From the NCBI RefSeq assembly GCF_041260155.1, contig NC_091940.1:3382001-3446000 (forward strand): a DNA stretch of 64,000 nt. Direction: 5' to 3'. The notes below the pieces were generated by a model. It searched no databases and was not told the DNA's origin. It was given only the letters and a program-made list of their open reading frames with translations. Made by a program: the position numbers and the translations under genes. Source of the DNA: Ptychodera flava. Taxonomy: Eukaryota; Hemichordata; Enteropneusta; Ptychoderidae. Below are positions 1 through 12,419 of this stretch, piece by piece (position 1 is the first letter of the stretch; every line of letters starts with the position of its first letter).

Positions 1-78
1 TGGTTTGGCCCGATCCCATTGTTATCAATGGTGGTAGTGGACCTGTTTACAGGGAATTGGGGGTGAACAGGTTAAGTA
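1..78 (+). repeat. short dispersed repeat, copy 1
   Basis: The left edge of the window carries text (TTGGCCC, then CCATTGTTATCAATGG, then GGACCTGTTTACAGGGAA, then GGTGAACAGGTTAAG) that recurs almost unchanged at 7408-7480 and, inverted and more diverged, at 2428-2517. CCATTGTTATCAATGG can fold on itself. It is a short non-coding dispersed element; the class is not assignable. The copy may extend left of the window. Confidence 0.6.
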
Positions 79-748
79 TCCTCTACATGTAGTATTTCTG
101 ATATAAACATCATGTATGAAGTTACTCATCCAATAAAAAAGATGTTGATCTGAACAGGAAAAAATAGACCTACGGTTTATCATCACAGCTTTGAATATTT
201 ATTGCTTTTGAGTAATCCATGGAAGGGATGGAAAATATGGGAAATACAAAGGGAAGAATGCTCACAAATGATAACTCAATCAGCAGTAACCTCTGGCAAT
301 TGACAGCTTGTGATTCAATAGAAGAGATGGCCCATGGTTCACATTTACTTGTGGTATAGGTATAATCAGGCAAACGCCCCTCTGACATCACAGGGATGTT
401 TGCCCCGTACCTAACCACAAGCACCTGTGACATGAACCAAGGGATAGAATATTTGTCTGAATTGTTGTCGTGATCATTGTATGACTTCAAAAGGTTCGTG
501 TAGAATTGTATACATTGGCCTTAGTTCAGAAGTTGGAGAAGACTCATGTTTTATGGCAATGAGGTTGATCTTTACTGTTGCTGTCAAATAGCAAAGTTGG
601 CAGGAGTTTAATAGCAAGTTCTGATGGACATTTAATATTCAGTGTGAGAAGGTATTTATAATGGCATCAAGCATTCACTTATTTTCCCATTATATTGAAA
701 CTATACATATATATTTTGGTCATTTTCATAAGGATTAGCTTCAATTTT

Positions 749-2315
749 TAGCTACTATAGACTATAGTCTATAGAAGCTATTGGGATGGGTATCCGTCCG
801 GCGTCCAGCGTCAGTCTGTATGTATGTATGTATGTATGTATGTATGTATGTATGTATGTCCGTTTGTGAGGCGTCCGTCCACTCAAATATCTTGAGAACC
901 GCAGTACTTACTGATTTGATATTTGTTGTGTAGATAAAAAATATGATTTTGAGAAACTTTTTTTTAAATTTTTTGATATTGTTGAAAATAGGCAAATTAA
1001 TGCCAAAAAAGGTGGTTTTGGTAAAAAATCTTCTTCTTCATAACCGCTGGTCAGACAGCTTTGTTATTTGGTATACAGGTCCCTAGGGATAACCCAACTT
1101 AGATTTGTTCAAATTGTGATGAAATATGGAAATGTGTATTTTTAAGGAATTTTTTGGTCATTTTTGGTCAAAATTTGACTTACATTGTATGTAATTCTTG
1201 CACTGTATAAACCCTATCAATTCACCCAGAAAAAATAATTAATATGATTTTAAATAAATTGAATTAATTAGGAAATCATCAAAGCCAAAATAATTTTAAT
1301 GTGGAATTATCAGAAAGGTCAACTTTTATTGACAGTTCATAGTGAAATGCCTACCATCTTGGAGGATTAAAACATGGAAAGGCAACTTTCCTGAATCCCA
1401 ACTTTGATATGTTCTGAACCACCATTTATGTTATCTAAAAGAAATTGCTCATAATAGTTTGTCATGATAAGGTGGTCAAATAAATAGAGATAGAGAAAGT
1501 TCTAATTTCCATTTATGGTTGACTTGGTAAGGATAAAATAAGATTACTTTTTAGGAAAAAAATAGAGTTGTCAATTAAAAGAGCGGTCAAAGTGATAGGG
1601 TTTTTATGGTAAGGCTGGGCTGTAAGATTCCTCATGTGCTATTTATAGCAATTATGCAATCTGTGTAAACAGTGCAATGAAAGTGTAACGTGATTCCTTA
1701 TAATGCTTTTGATGACCTTGAACTTCTTAAGTTTCAAACATTTGTCTCTTCAGTGTGCTTTCTCTGAGTACGTACAGTCTCAACTTATTCGACAGAACTA
1801 ACTTACAATGTTAATTTGAAAGTTAAAATGTGCTTGGTTAATAGGATGAAACTACTGATATTAAAAGATAACCAGCTCAAGATTCTTTATAACCTGACAG
1901 ATATGCTGTTTTTATGACGTAAATCTTGATTTAAGCAACTCTTGTTTACTTTAATTAGAATGTAATTAACTCTCATTTATTTGCTATTTTAGACTAATAT
2001 AGTCTGATGAAATATGCAAATCTGTATTTTTACGGATTATTTTTCCATTTTTGGTCTGGCCATCCTGAAATGAGCTATCAAAGATATCCACCTTATTCAT
2101 CAATACATGTGTCACAAAAGGTTATTCTCTACATAACACTGCAGAGCTCTGTCAACTGTTGAGTCGCTTGTTTTTTCAAAACAGCTGGTCAGACAGCTTT
2201 AATATTTGGTTTACATGTCCCTAGGATGACCTTAGTGAGATAATTTCATACAGTCAGGAAATACTTAATTTTGTATCCATGTCTATAGTAGCTTCAGGGA
2301 CTTTGGCCCTATGTT
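749..2315 (+). mobile_element. hairpin-headed non-autonomous element A
   Basis: The left end is a 32-bp near-perfect palindrome (749-780, core CTATAGACTATAGTCTATAG). It is followed by TTGGGATGGGTATCCGTCCG and a TGTA microsatellite (about 817-859). The right end (about 2284-2315) repeats one arm of the head as CTATAGTAGCT and continues TCAGGGACTTTGGCCC. Inside, text around 'CTGGTCAGACAGCTTT..ATTTGGT..ACA.GTCCCTAGG' occurs twice (about 1047-1090 and 2180-2225), so the body is built from diverged repeats. No coding potential is seen. The last 240 bp have an inverted partner at 52889-53131. I treat it as a non-autonomous DNA element of unknown superfamily. Confidence 0.6.
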
Positions 2316-2427
2316 TGTTTATATTTTTAATATTCTTGATGAAAAATGATTTACCCATACAAATCACACCCTTTTGTGTTGAAATGGTAGAGCTCTCCAG
2401 TGTGGTCGACTGAGACGTCAGACTTTT

Positions 2428-2517
2428 AACCCTTTCAACCCCAGTTCCCTGTATACAGGTCCAACTTTACCATAGAAAACAATGGATTTGGGACAAATCA
2501 TGGTGGTGAAAGGGTTA
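2428..2517 (-). repeat. short foldback element related to the repeat at 1-78
   Basis: The ends are inverted copies of AACCCTTTCA (TAACCCTTTCAACCCC on the left, GGTGGTGAAAGGGTTAA on the right). Between them are the reverse complements of ACAGGGAACTGGGG and of the CCATTGTT..ATGG motif shared with 1-78 and 7408-7480. A small MITE-like foldback is the simplest reading. Confidence 0.5.
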
Positions 2518-2727
2518 AACCAATCATACTGGATTGCAAAACAATACTGTCACTTTTTCAAGAGGTCAAAGTTCTGCCAGTGTTTTCACTTGGTAACTCT
2601 GCATGATAAGAGAACTTGTGGAAATCACCACATCCTTTGATGTTGTGTGAAAGAGTAAGACAACTTGTACTTTACATTCATATTACCTTTGTATGTCAAA
2701 CACTGAAACTCCAAAGTATTTTCAAAT

Positions 2728-2730
<3 letters not shown>

Positions 2731-2758
<28 letters not shown>
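2731..2758. repeat. (CA)14 microsatellite
   Basis: Uninterrupted CA dinucleotide run just upstream of the promoter-like block. Confidence 0.95.
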
Positions 2759-2763
<5 letters not shown>

Positions 2764-2799
2764 AGACTAACTACCATAAAATACAGAGACAGTCAGCAT

Positions 2800-3046
2800 T
2801 CTTAGTAGTCGCGCCAGCGGCTTACTGACTACACATGCGCATATTCATAATATGCTATGCGACTAACCGGAAGTGTACCCTACCTTCATGGGCGCCGCCA
2901 TGTTTTTTTGAGTACTCGTAAATAAACCAGTACAAAACATGCAAATTATTATTTTATAACATGCCATTTATAAAATATATCTTTTGTTAGCCAGTTAGTG
3001 TTATTATCTACCTTGTCGCTGATACAAAATATCGTTAATATCACGC
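2800..3046. promoter_or_regulatory. promoter-like block upstream of TK2
   Basis: This block is much richer in CpG than its surroundings. It contains an ETS-type site (ACCGGAAGTG, about 2864-2873), a partial NRF1-like stretch (CATGCGCAT, about 2834) and, read on the minus strand, an AACATGGCGGCGC motif (2893-2905) matching the YY1 consensus often found at start codons of housekeeping genes. The proposed TK2 start codon lies at 3047. A second transcript could start leftward here (see findings). The assignment rests on motifs and position only. Confidence 0.5.
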
Positions 3047-6000
3047 ATGAAAAGTAGAAAATGGGAGAAAACTGTCGTATATGAAGGGGGCATACGCAAA
3101 GAATGCTGGGATCGAATTTTAGAAAAGCGCCCCCTGTGTCAATAACTAGATTGAAAAATTGCCAGTTTTTAGACAGAATGCTCTAGTTTTCAGCTTGCAA
3201 GTGGAAGGTGGGCAGTTACAATTGCTATGGTAACAATGGCATAATAGGTCCCTTGTTTAACACAATAGGCTATTATCATGGTAAAAATTGCCAATTTTTG
3301 TCCAACATTTTTATACATTACAGAAAATCTATAAGCTTACCTGCACTGCTGCAGGGTTCGATGTCGTGTACGTACGTGAACTGCTTTCATCAGAGGGAAA
3401 CTGAGCATAGTTGTTACAAACGTATATAAAGTAACAATTCTATTTTATCATGAATCAATACAAATAACATTGCCCATCTTAACCCCTGGCGCGACACCAA
3501 GGGCTGAGCCCTATATAATATTAACCTTAAAATAGACTGTGACACTAAAAGTTTGACAATGTTATTCTAGTCTACTTGTGTTTTTTTAAGCCTGTGATGC
3601 CAGTTAAGTTTTTAGTATCATTTTTGTGAAAATGAACTTTCACATTTACCACAAAGTTTAGTGCAGTTACCGTATGAAATTTGAATATTGGTAAATCTAG
3701 GCATTGTGCTCATCAATCTTAAACTTTCCATGGTGACCCCAGATTTTTATTCCTGGAAATGGTTCAAAGTGTCTTTGCGGAAAAAAACCGGCATTAGCAA
3801 AAGTTGAATCCTTTCTGTTTTAAGGCGTGTATTACCTCAAAGCCTGTACATAGTCCAATCTTTAATATCACAACAATTATAGCAATAAAGGCAGGGAATA
3901 ATTCATAGACACTCACAAACCACAAAAACAGGATCATTTGCCCCAAATTATACGATACTATCGTCTTGAGGTATCAGAACTCCTTCCCTCTCATCATCAT
4001 AATAATGGCTATTCTTATTCAAGATTGCTGTTGAAGGAAATATAGGAAGTGGAAAGACGACATTCCTTGATCATTTCAAGAAATTTCCAGAAGTTGAAGT
4101 CTGTGAAGAACCTGTGGAGAAGTGGAGAAATATTAATGGATATAATTTACTGGTTAGTGAACGTTAAAATTCCTCAATAACAGTTGTTCTCTACTTAAAA
4201 TTTGAATACTTGTAATTTGACTTTTGTGAAAGTGTATAATAGATTGGTGAAACTTTTTAGGTTAATTTATTTCTGTCAAAATTGCTGCAGCTGTTTTAGA
4301 ATAATGTATTATTTCTGTACAATAACACAAATATGCTTAAATGTTTTTTAAGAAACATACGTGGATATCCTTCATTATGTACTCTTATTGTTCGAAAATA
4401 AATTTTAGTGACTGACTGTCAGGATTTGGGTAGAGTAGCCATGAGTCATCAATAACAACATTGCTCAATGCCTCATGTACAAATTGAACACAATGAATTC
4501 AGACATGTTGTGGGAATAAAACAAGAAACTGGTATACAGGCAGAGCATAATGGAGGGAAAAGTTTGTGGAAATGCTGATCTACATTACTTTCTCTTTCTC
4601 ATATCAACTTCCTCAAAGTTTTTCACTCTATCTGAAGCAATTCAAACAATTTCTATAAAACGTACATATACAGTGTCACTGCAAGGATTAGGGAACAAAT
4701 TTTGTAGTTGAAAGTGCTGTACTTCAGTCCCTTATGACAGGGCGTCCTGGTAAAATGACTTACAATCACCAGTTTACCATACATAACAAAAACCCTTAAA
4801 AGAGAGATATACATGTTTTATATTCAACATTATATTCAACATTTGACATGCACTATAAAATGTCAAAGTTAATTTAATGCAAAGAGATGATGTTTTTTGT
4901 CTGCGTCACAGGGGCTGATGTATCAAGATCCTCACCGATGGAGTTTGACCTTCCAAACTTACGTGCAATTGACAATGGTTAAAATGAGAACAGCAAAGCA
5001 ACAACGACCAATCAGATTGACAGAGAGATCAATTTACAGTGCAAAGTACTGTTTTGTGCAAAACCTATACAACTGGTAAGTTCTGCAATAAGCTGTTGGT
5101 CAAGATAATATTTCTTGGTTAAAGCAGCCTGATATAGTTTTCCTGTAAAGTAAAATATAAAAATGAAGTTTGATTTTCTGCAGTTGAAGATTTTTACATA
5201 CGTTTTCTCTTCAAATTTTATCAATCTTTTGAAGGGTACCAGTCTTTGTACTTACACCTCAGAATGTACTTGACATAGTGCAAGGCATTCACACTCTACT
5301 TGCCCTTCAAAAGGTTTTCTTTCCTTTAAAAGAAAACGTATTCAGGCATCCACAGGGATATTCAGTTCCTTCAAAAGTGTCTAGTTATGAGAAAATATAA
5401 GAAATATATCAGTAATTTTATGACATCCTTCGTCTCTGAATGGGTTTAAAAGAATAGGGAAGTAAATTTTGGTTTCTAGCCAGTGCTCATAATCTTGTAA
5501 TGTATTGTATGATTGATAATTAATATTTTTGGTTTCCATCCACTTACATAGTGACCTTTATCAATTCTCTTTACTTCTCTGATTAACCCTTTTTATTAGA
5601 TACAAATTTCTAGTAATATACAGAAATAAACCTACATGTAAGTGTTAACCCCTGAAAGGATTGAATATAGAAGTATAAGAAATTGTGTTCAGTTGTATGC
5701 TGAAATAGGATTGTATAATGCTATGTTTTCTTTCATTCAACATAAATTCTCATAATTTGAATGGATTGAATTTAATGTGCATACCATTCTGATCCTTGTT
5801 ACAGTGGATACATGCCTCATTCTGAATATACAGTTCTTACTGAGTGGTTTCAGTGGTTGATAGAAAACTTGGAACTCAACTTGGATCTTATTGGTGAGTA
5901 TGTTGTTGATTGTAAAGAGAAAAAAATGATCAGAAGTATTTTAATAAATGTGTAATTCAAAACCTTTTTATGTTGATAGATGATGTTTTGCTTCAAAAGG

Positions 6001-7254
6001 ACAGTAATCTTTACTATCGAAAAGTGTTTACAACATTTTATTATTGATACCTTTATCATGGAATTTTCAGCTTTTCTGTGTGAAACACTCAGTTTATTAA
6101 GACAAGAGATAAAAAATTTCATTGTATAGCAGTAAGTGTGCTCATGAAAAGAATGCATGAGACAGTGATCCTACACATGTAAACAGTGTCTGAACAGAAA
6201 GTCTAGTTTGAGTCATTCAGACAAGACTGATTTAGTATTGTCTTTAGACATTGTGTCAATGTTAAGATATTTTGAGAAACCCTTTCAGGCATTTTGCAAA
6301 AACCTGACCACAATCTGAATCACTGTGTAAATTCTAATATCTGTGTTGAGTTGACCATACATTCCCTGGCAACAAAGGCAAAACATCAAGTGTATTTACC
6401 CTTTATCAAAGTGTTAGTGGGGTTAGGGGTGAACCTTTAACCTTTGTCACCGTTGCAAGAATTAACCTTTGTTTGTCTGTGCCAGGCAAACCCTTGCTTG
6501 CACAATGTGCTTTGGGCTCAACATTGCAAGGATTTCATGAAGGACAAATATACAAAAATTAAAAAAAAAGTGTGTAATGCTAAATTAAAACAATGACTGT
6601 ATTGCACTTGAATTAAACCTAGCAATCTTATATTATTTATTTGCTGCAAGTAGAGTGTCATGTGATGTAAAATAAACATATTAAGATATCGTTTGCATCC
6701 ATCAGTGTATCTGAGGACAAGTCCTGAAAACTGTTTGAAAAGAATCAAGGAGAGAAATCGATCGGAAGAAGCTGGTATTACGGCAGAGTTTTTGGACGTT
6801 CTCCACAGATTACATGAAGACTGGCTGATACACAAACAATTTGAAGTACCAGCCAAAGTTCTGGTGAGTGATAAATAACTGTGACGATAAGACTCCACAT
6901 GATAGTGAATACTCAATGAATTGTACCACATGATAGTGAATACTCAATGAATTGTACCACATGATAGTGAATACTAAATGAATTGTACCAAAGGTCTTGA
7001 TCTCATTAGTACAGCATGCTACAAAATTAAATCCCACATATACTGAATATATCTAGTTTCAGAATCGTCACAAGAATCAAATTTTGTTTGTCACTTGTCC
7101 ACCAAGTTTTGTTAACTTTTTTACTTTTTAGGTCCTCGATGGTGATTTGAGCCTCCATGACATGTGCAAGATGTTTGATGAAAAAAAGGATGAAATTTTA
7201 CTGAAGAACAACTCGCATTCAAACTGCAGCCTACAGGTTGATACGATATCATGA
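3047..7254 (+). CDS. TK2: deoxynucleoside kinase, thymidine kinase 2 / dNK family (6 coding exons)
   Basis: Phosphorylates deoxyribonucleosides (dT, dC, dU; broader in insect dNK) for the mitochondrial dNTP pool. Coding exons: 3047-3076, 4024-4152, 4912-5075, 5805-5893, 6706-6863 and 7132-7254. All introns are GT-AG and phases join cleanly, giving 230 aa (human TK2 265, fly dNK 250). Visible motifs: P-loop GNIGSGKTT at about residues 15-23, substrate-site EPVEKWRN at 39-46, the ERS motif at 91-93 followed by [16 protein letters not shown] at 139-145, the arginine LID RNRSEE at 154-159, and [11 protein letters not shown]. Exons 2-6 are secure. Exon 1 ([10 protein letters not shown]) is inferred: its frame is closed upstream by a TGA at 3020, it joins in phase to [11 protein letters not shown] as in family members, but its donor (GTATAT) is weak. 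The N-terminus is short and basic, so mitochondrial import is not shown by the sequence. The right-hand neighbour is AKTIP, same strand. Confidence 0.9.
6895..6988. repeat. 31-bp tandem repeat, 3 copies
   Basis: The unit CACATGATAGTGAATACTCA plus ATGAATTGTAC is repeated three times with one change in the last copy. It starts about 30 bp inside TK2 intron 5, just after the exon 5 donor. Confidence 0.95.
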
Positions 7255-7407
7255 TACCCAGAATTCATTGCAGGCAAGGCATAAAGAAAGGATATACATC
7301 AGCATGTTTGAGGCAGATTATTGACAAATGTATGGCTTCCTCTGATTAATGCTGACTCTTGACGTTGTATGCTATTTGCTCTCCACCAATAATACTTTCA
7401 CTGTCAT

Positions 7408-7480
7408 AGTTTGGCCCAAGCCCATTGTTATCAATGGTAATGTGGACCTGTTGACAGGGAAATGGATGAACAGGTGAAAC
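7408..7480 (+). repeat. short dispersed repeat, copy 2
   Basis: Same family as 1-78 (TTTGGCCC..CCCATTGTTATCAATGGTA, GGACCTGTTGACAGGGAAATGG, ATGAACAGGTGAAAC). It lies in the probable 3' UTR of TK2, so TK2 is bracketed by two same-orientation copies. Confidence 0.7.
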
Positions 7481-7701
7481 AGGAATTCAGATCTACACAT
7501 GCACCAAACAGTGATCAGAAAAAGTTCCAAATCTTTGACCAACCTGACTGCTATGGTCACAGTTGACTGTGGCCATCAATTTTACAACTTCTAAGCCTCT
7601 AATATTTAAAGTGTGAATCAGAATGAAATATAACTGATGCAAGCAAACCAAACATTAAAAACAACCTTGGTTCATCTATTCTACCCGGGCATTGTTATCA
7701 G

Positions 7702-7763
7702 TAAACTACTGATACATAGAAACAGAGGCTAATAAACTACTGATACATAGAAACAGAGGCTAA
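7702..7763. repeat. 31-bp tandem duplication carrying AATAAA
   Basis: The unit TAAACTACTGATACATAGAA plus ACAGAGGCTAA occurs twice in tandem. The junction creates AATAAA at 7731-7736, the nearest clear polyadenylation hexamer downstream of the TK2 stop (477 nt away). Use of this site is not shown. Confidence 0.8.
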
Positions 7764-8977
7764 TACTTTCACAGAATTTTGTTCCAAATGCCAGTTACTC
7801 TATGTATCTCTTTGAGTTATACACTTATATGTCTGTGTGAAATAAGTAGGAAAGTCTATACAGATAGTAAGAATGTTATATCAACTTTTTCTAGCTACCT
7901 CAGGCAAAGTACCTTCTTATCACCATACCTTCTTATCACCAAAGTGTTATGCTCATCACAAGGAAATGGTCCATTTTGTTTTGTTTTTCAAAGCATGAAA
8001 TTTTTTCAGAGAATTACTTCTTGGTGTAAAAGTTATTAATAATTTAATTATGAGTGCCATTTATGAGCATTTGCATATACTTTAGAAATATTTTAAACAC
8101 CTTTCGGTTAAAGTAAATATGTACTTTCTCGATTAGGAACAATCAACCGCAGTCAGCTTTACCCTTATAAACCACAACGATAAATTATACCTTACCTCAC
8201 AATCCATGATTGAGGGACAGTGTCAGTGGTTATGATGTCTCTTCAAAGATTTGTTTAAATAATTTGAATGAATGCAAGTTTATTGGTCATTTTCTCAAGT
8301 TCCACCAGAATTCAATTACTGTCTGGCCTGCACTGTATACAATGCAATATGTCATTGGGTATTTAATGTGGAAATATTCATTTCCTGTTCCAACTGTCTC
8401 ATAAGTTCCATAAATTATTCAAACCATGTCTGATGATGAAAGGAGAAGGCTGTTGAAATGTTAGATTGACATGTGAACTTAATGTGGCATTTTGTCTTTG
8501 TAACATTGAAATACATATTTCATGCCAACAGTCCATATTTGACCTTGACGTTATACGCAGGTTGTGCGATTTGAGAAAAACATGGAGGTTTAAAGTTAAA
8601 CCCTCAGCTGGCTCGTTCAGAAACAGAAAGTGTGTGGAAGTACAGATTGATACCATTCTATGGAGACCTATAAGAAGCAGGGCGTGTGTCACCATACACT
8701 GTGTGGTGCCATAACCCTTACTCACTGACTCCCTAGCTCAGATTAAATTAAAGAGCCATATATTGTATGGCACCATGACGTTTACTCATTGACTCCCTAG
8801 CTCAGATTAAAAGAGTGCCACTGACAAGTGTTCAAACTGTGGAACTTAAAATTCAGTCGACCCTTGAAATGCAAACTTCTTGAAAATGTTTGTCTTTCAT
8901 TTATTTTGTGAGATCGGCACATGGCTTAACAAAGGTTAAACATGAACAGTTGGTATAAACTACCATGTTTAAGTATA

Positions 8978-9115
8978 GGATAAAGCCTGAGTACGAGGGC
9001 TCTTCTGGTATATAAAGACCAACCCAACGATAAAATGTCGAGGCCGCAGGCCGAGACATTTTATCGTAGGGTTGGACTTTATGTACCAGAAGAGCCCGAG
9101 TACGAGGTTTTATCC
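8978..9115. mobile_element. 138-bp foldback element
   Basis: Two arms of about 62 bp (8978-9039 and 9054-9115) are near-perfect reverse complements. They contain GAGTACGAGGGCTCTTCTGG on the left and its partner CCAGAAGAGCCCGAGTACGA on the right, around a short GC-rich centre. The transcript would form one long hairpin. There is no coding content; a foldback MITE is likely. Confidence 0.85.
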
Positions 9116-10368
9116 GACTTAAAAACTATCGCCCCTAACTGATATATTTTCGTTTTCAATGTGTTTATGTCAACCGTCCCATTTGTCAATGTAACATGTT
9201 TAGGATATGAATTAAAACTTTTATTGTGAAATAGCCTTCCAATGTAATGAACATCCTATAAATGCCCTAGGGCACATTATATAAATGCCCTAGGGCATAG
9301 CAGATTTTGTGTTGCAGCTGGTTTCCGCTGTTACCAAATTTGAATATTAAAACGTACCAGATGTCTACAGAATATGACATGTTCACTTTTGATTGGACAG
9401 TACTTTACTACGGCGCTGTCATTCGTTTCTGGCATTTGGTGACCAAGGGCTTTACGAGTAAATAAAACACCCTGAATTGAGCACTCTGATTGGTCAATCA
9501 ACAGTAGATAGTTTTTAAATAATTTATCAATGGTCAAAAACCTCGGTGGCTGTGGCTAGAAATGAACGGGATTTCATCATGTACTGGTCAAAATTCTATG
9601 TGCAGTTTGATTATGTATATAATTTATGCCAAATAACGTTACCAATGAATCTTTAGCAATATATGAAGTATCAGGGAGTAGCAGGGGCAATATTATGTAT
9701 CAAAATAGTCTTTTTGAATCCAGCATGGAATCTTCAGAACATGTTTGTACCTGTGTTTGTAATTAGGTGGTAGCCATTCTTTTTACTTGAGCGGAAAAGT
9801 AATTATTTTTTTCATGACGAACCAAACTCAGTTTACGCACATGTTTTAAATTCCCAAAGTGAGTTCTCAAACTGTAATGTCTTCAAGCTGATTATTAAGA
9901 GAATTTTTGTTAAGTTCCTGAAAATTCAAAATTGTTCCTTATGCTGATTTGTATGGTGAGTTATGACATTTTATTGTTTTAACACATGTATGTAACATAC
10001 ATGATTTCATCTGAACACACCCAACTGTGGCAAAGAGTACATCTTCAACATTTTTGAATCAAAGCACATGTAATTTTGTGGAAGTTTTCTATACTGATTA
10101 TCGTCATGGCAAGAATGTCTGTAAAAGTTGACAAGATCAGCTGTTATGTTGTATCCCATCAGTGGTGTAATTTTTGATGAACCATCGTCTCCATGTGGTT
10201 GTTGTTATGTTGAAGAATCTGAGTCACTAGAGAATAATACCATTATTTTGTCTCATTGTACAATATTTCAATCAGTGCAATTGTTTGCAGAACAACACAA
10301 GCATTATTAGTCACCATAGTTTTTAAGTAGCTTGCATTTGAAAGAAATAATATTTGCATGAAACCTAA

Positions 10369-10449
10369 ACTGAGAGATCCATCTCTCGAGGGCGCTCTCT
10401 ACACTAGAGGGGAGTGTAGAGAGCATCATCTAGCAATGGATCTTTCAGT
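10369..10449. repeat. nested palindrome
   Basis: The outer arms ACTGAGAGATCCAT (10369-10382) and ATGGATCTTTCAGT and the inner arms GCTCTCTACACT and AGTGTAGAGAGC surround AGAGGGG. Probably a small foldback element. Confidence 0.75.
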
Positions 10450-12180
10450 CTGCGTAAAACCATTTCAGTTGCTTTGATCCACTCTTTATAATATGAACTG
10501 AGAAAAAGCAAAAGTACTATAAATCTGGATATGGCATTCATGTTTTGGTAGCTGATCAACATTTTGAAACTGAATTATGTCATTGATAAAGTTGTTTCAG
10601 TTTTGACCATCTTAATTAATTTTTAAGATCATCAATTTTGTACAAGTTAAAGAACTTTTTAAATAAATTGATAAAAATAAGCAAATTGTACAGTGTACTC
10701 ATATTATTTCAATATCAATAACTGTATAGACATGTAAATATTAATGTACTGACAAGATGACAAAAAGATAAAAGGTAATGTTCCTCACATTTTTGTGACA
10801 AAGCCAAATTTAGAATGAGGATTTTATAATAATGAATGCTTAGTAAATATTTACTACCAGAGAGAAACAAAAATGAAAATTCTCTATGTAATGAAAGATA
10901 AAAACCATTGCTGATGAAGTGTTTGATGCTTTTCAGAGCAGAAGAGTAAAATGTGCAAAAAACATACAGACCAAATGTTCTGAAAAAGTATAAGTATGCA
11001 ACTGTTGTCCCTTAAATTTGCTTAGGGTACTTAGGGCATGTGTGCTTTTTAACTTTACTCTGACTCCCATGTTTTTGCCTCCTCACCAATCTCCTGACAC
11101 GTTTTACACAATGGTCTGACAACATGGCAATGTGATCTTGGTTATTTTATGAACCCTTGTAGTATTGTTGAAGAGAGTGTCAAGACTCTAAAATAAGAAC
11201 AGCATGCTTCAATTAATAGCTGTTGAACTTGGAATTTCATGTATCATCAACACTAGTCTGGCAGAGACCCTGCGATTTGCGTTCTTCCCTGTCAATCAGT
11301 TGGAACAAGTACATGTACGTGTCATCGTGGTGCACACAAAACAAGGCACAGTGACTGTGGAGAGTCTACATCAACACGTGCAGTGTTCCAAAATGCCTAT
11401 TTAAATGTAATACCTATGATGATGTCAAATCTGTCGGAGCATACATACATATTTTTCATGGAACTCACAGCCCTGACTTTTACAGCAGTGACTGGTAATT
11501 ATCGTGTGATTGCTGACTCAGATGTTTCAAAAGTAACAAGCTTTATTTTGAATTCACTGCAGGCAGACACACTTCTTAATGAGGTTTGACATCAATGTAA
11601 CATTCGTTTATTATCACAGTAAATTGTTAAGTTTTCAATACAGTTCCTTTTCAGTTTGATGCTGACTGTTCATCACTACAACCCTGAGAGTGTTAAACAA
11701 AATATCAGAAGGACTGTCTTTTTCGACAGCCTGAGGAATTAGTCAGTTGCTGTCAGTTGATCAAACACCTGCCATAGAATTTGTACCAATTGGTTGATGT
11801 ACTGTTTAACCTTTGAGAAATGAAGATGTGATCTCTAAAAATCTACTGTAGATATAAACTTCCAAGCATTTACAGCTAGTACACTGTAGTGTTTTGATGT
11901 TATGATGTATCATTATCATTCATTATCAAGGTAAACGCTGAAACATGTTACATCGTTATATCAAAACACTACTGGCTCAATTCAAGTTTTTATTCTCTAA
12001 TTGCAAACCAGGAAGTGTCATGAAAAAAGACCCATTCAAAATCCTGGCAAAAAATCTCAGGAGAAGGATGCCAAGAGTGCTATGGTATGAGTAGTGATAC
12101 AGAACTCGTAATTACATTCATTTTACAGGATTTAAAAAATTCCAAAGCAGCAAAGCCAGGAGCAGCTGACATTCTCAGTA

Positions 12181-12219
12181 ACAAGTTAATTAATTTGCCT
12201 GGCAAACTAATTAACTTGT
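12181..12219. repeat. 39-bp palindrome
   Basis: Arms of 19 bp (ACAAGTTAATTAATTTGCC and GGCAAACTAATTAACTTGT) with one mismatch around a single T. No associated gene. Confidence 0.9.
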
Positions 12220-12419
12220 GTACATTTAAATAAAAGCAATATAATTTGCAAGAGGAACTAGCATAGTATATTTGAATTCTAAGGTCAAAAAAATTAAAAG
12301 TAGTCATGCATAGTTTGATTGAGATTTTCATTTCCGTCTGTACATATTGTGAAGATAGGCAATGGTGAAAATAAAGTCAATCTGATGCAAACATTTGCAA
12401 ATACTCAACACACACTGAC

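Noticed and set aside
170..490. 106-codon minus-strand open frame near the left edge
   Set aside because: Not recognisable as a family. Only a part (about 350-430) has splice-like borders, so it is mentioned as a weak exon candidate and not annotated.
8399..8725. Overlapping open frames on both strands (82 and 108 codons)
   Set aside because: Mutually overlapping, no known motifs, and next to a tandem duplication; most likely chance or repeat-derived.
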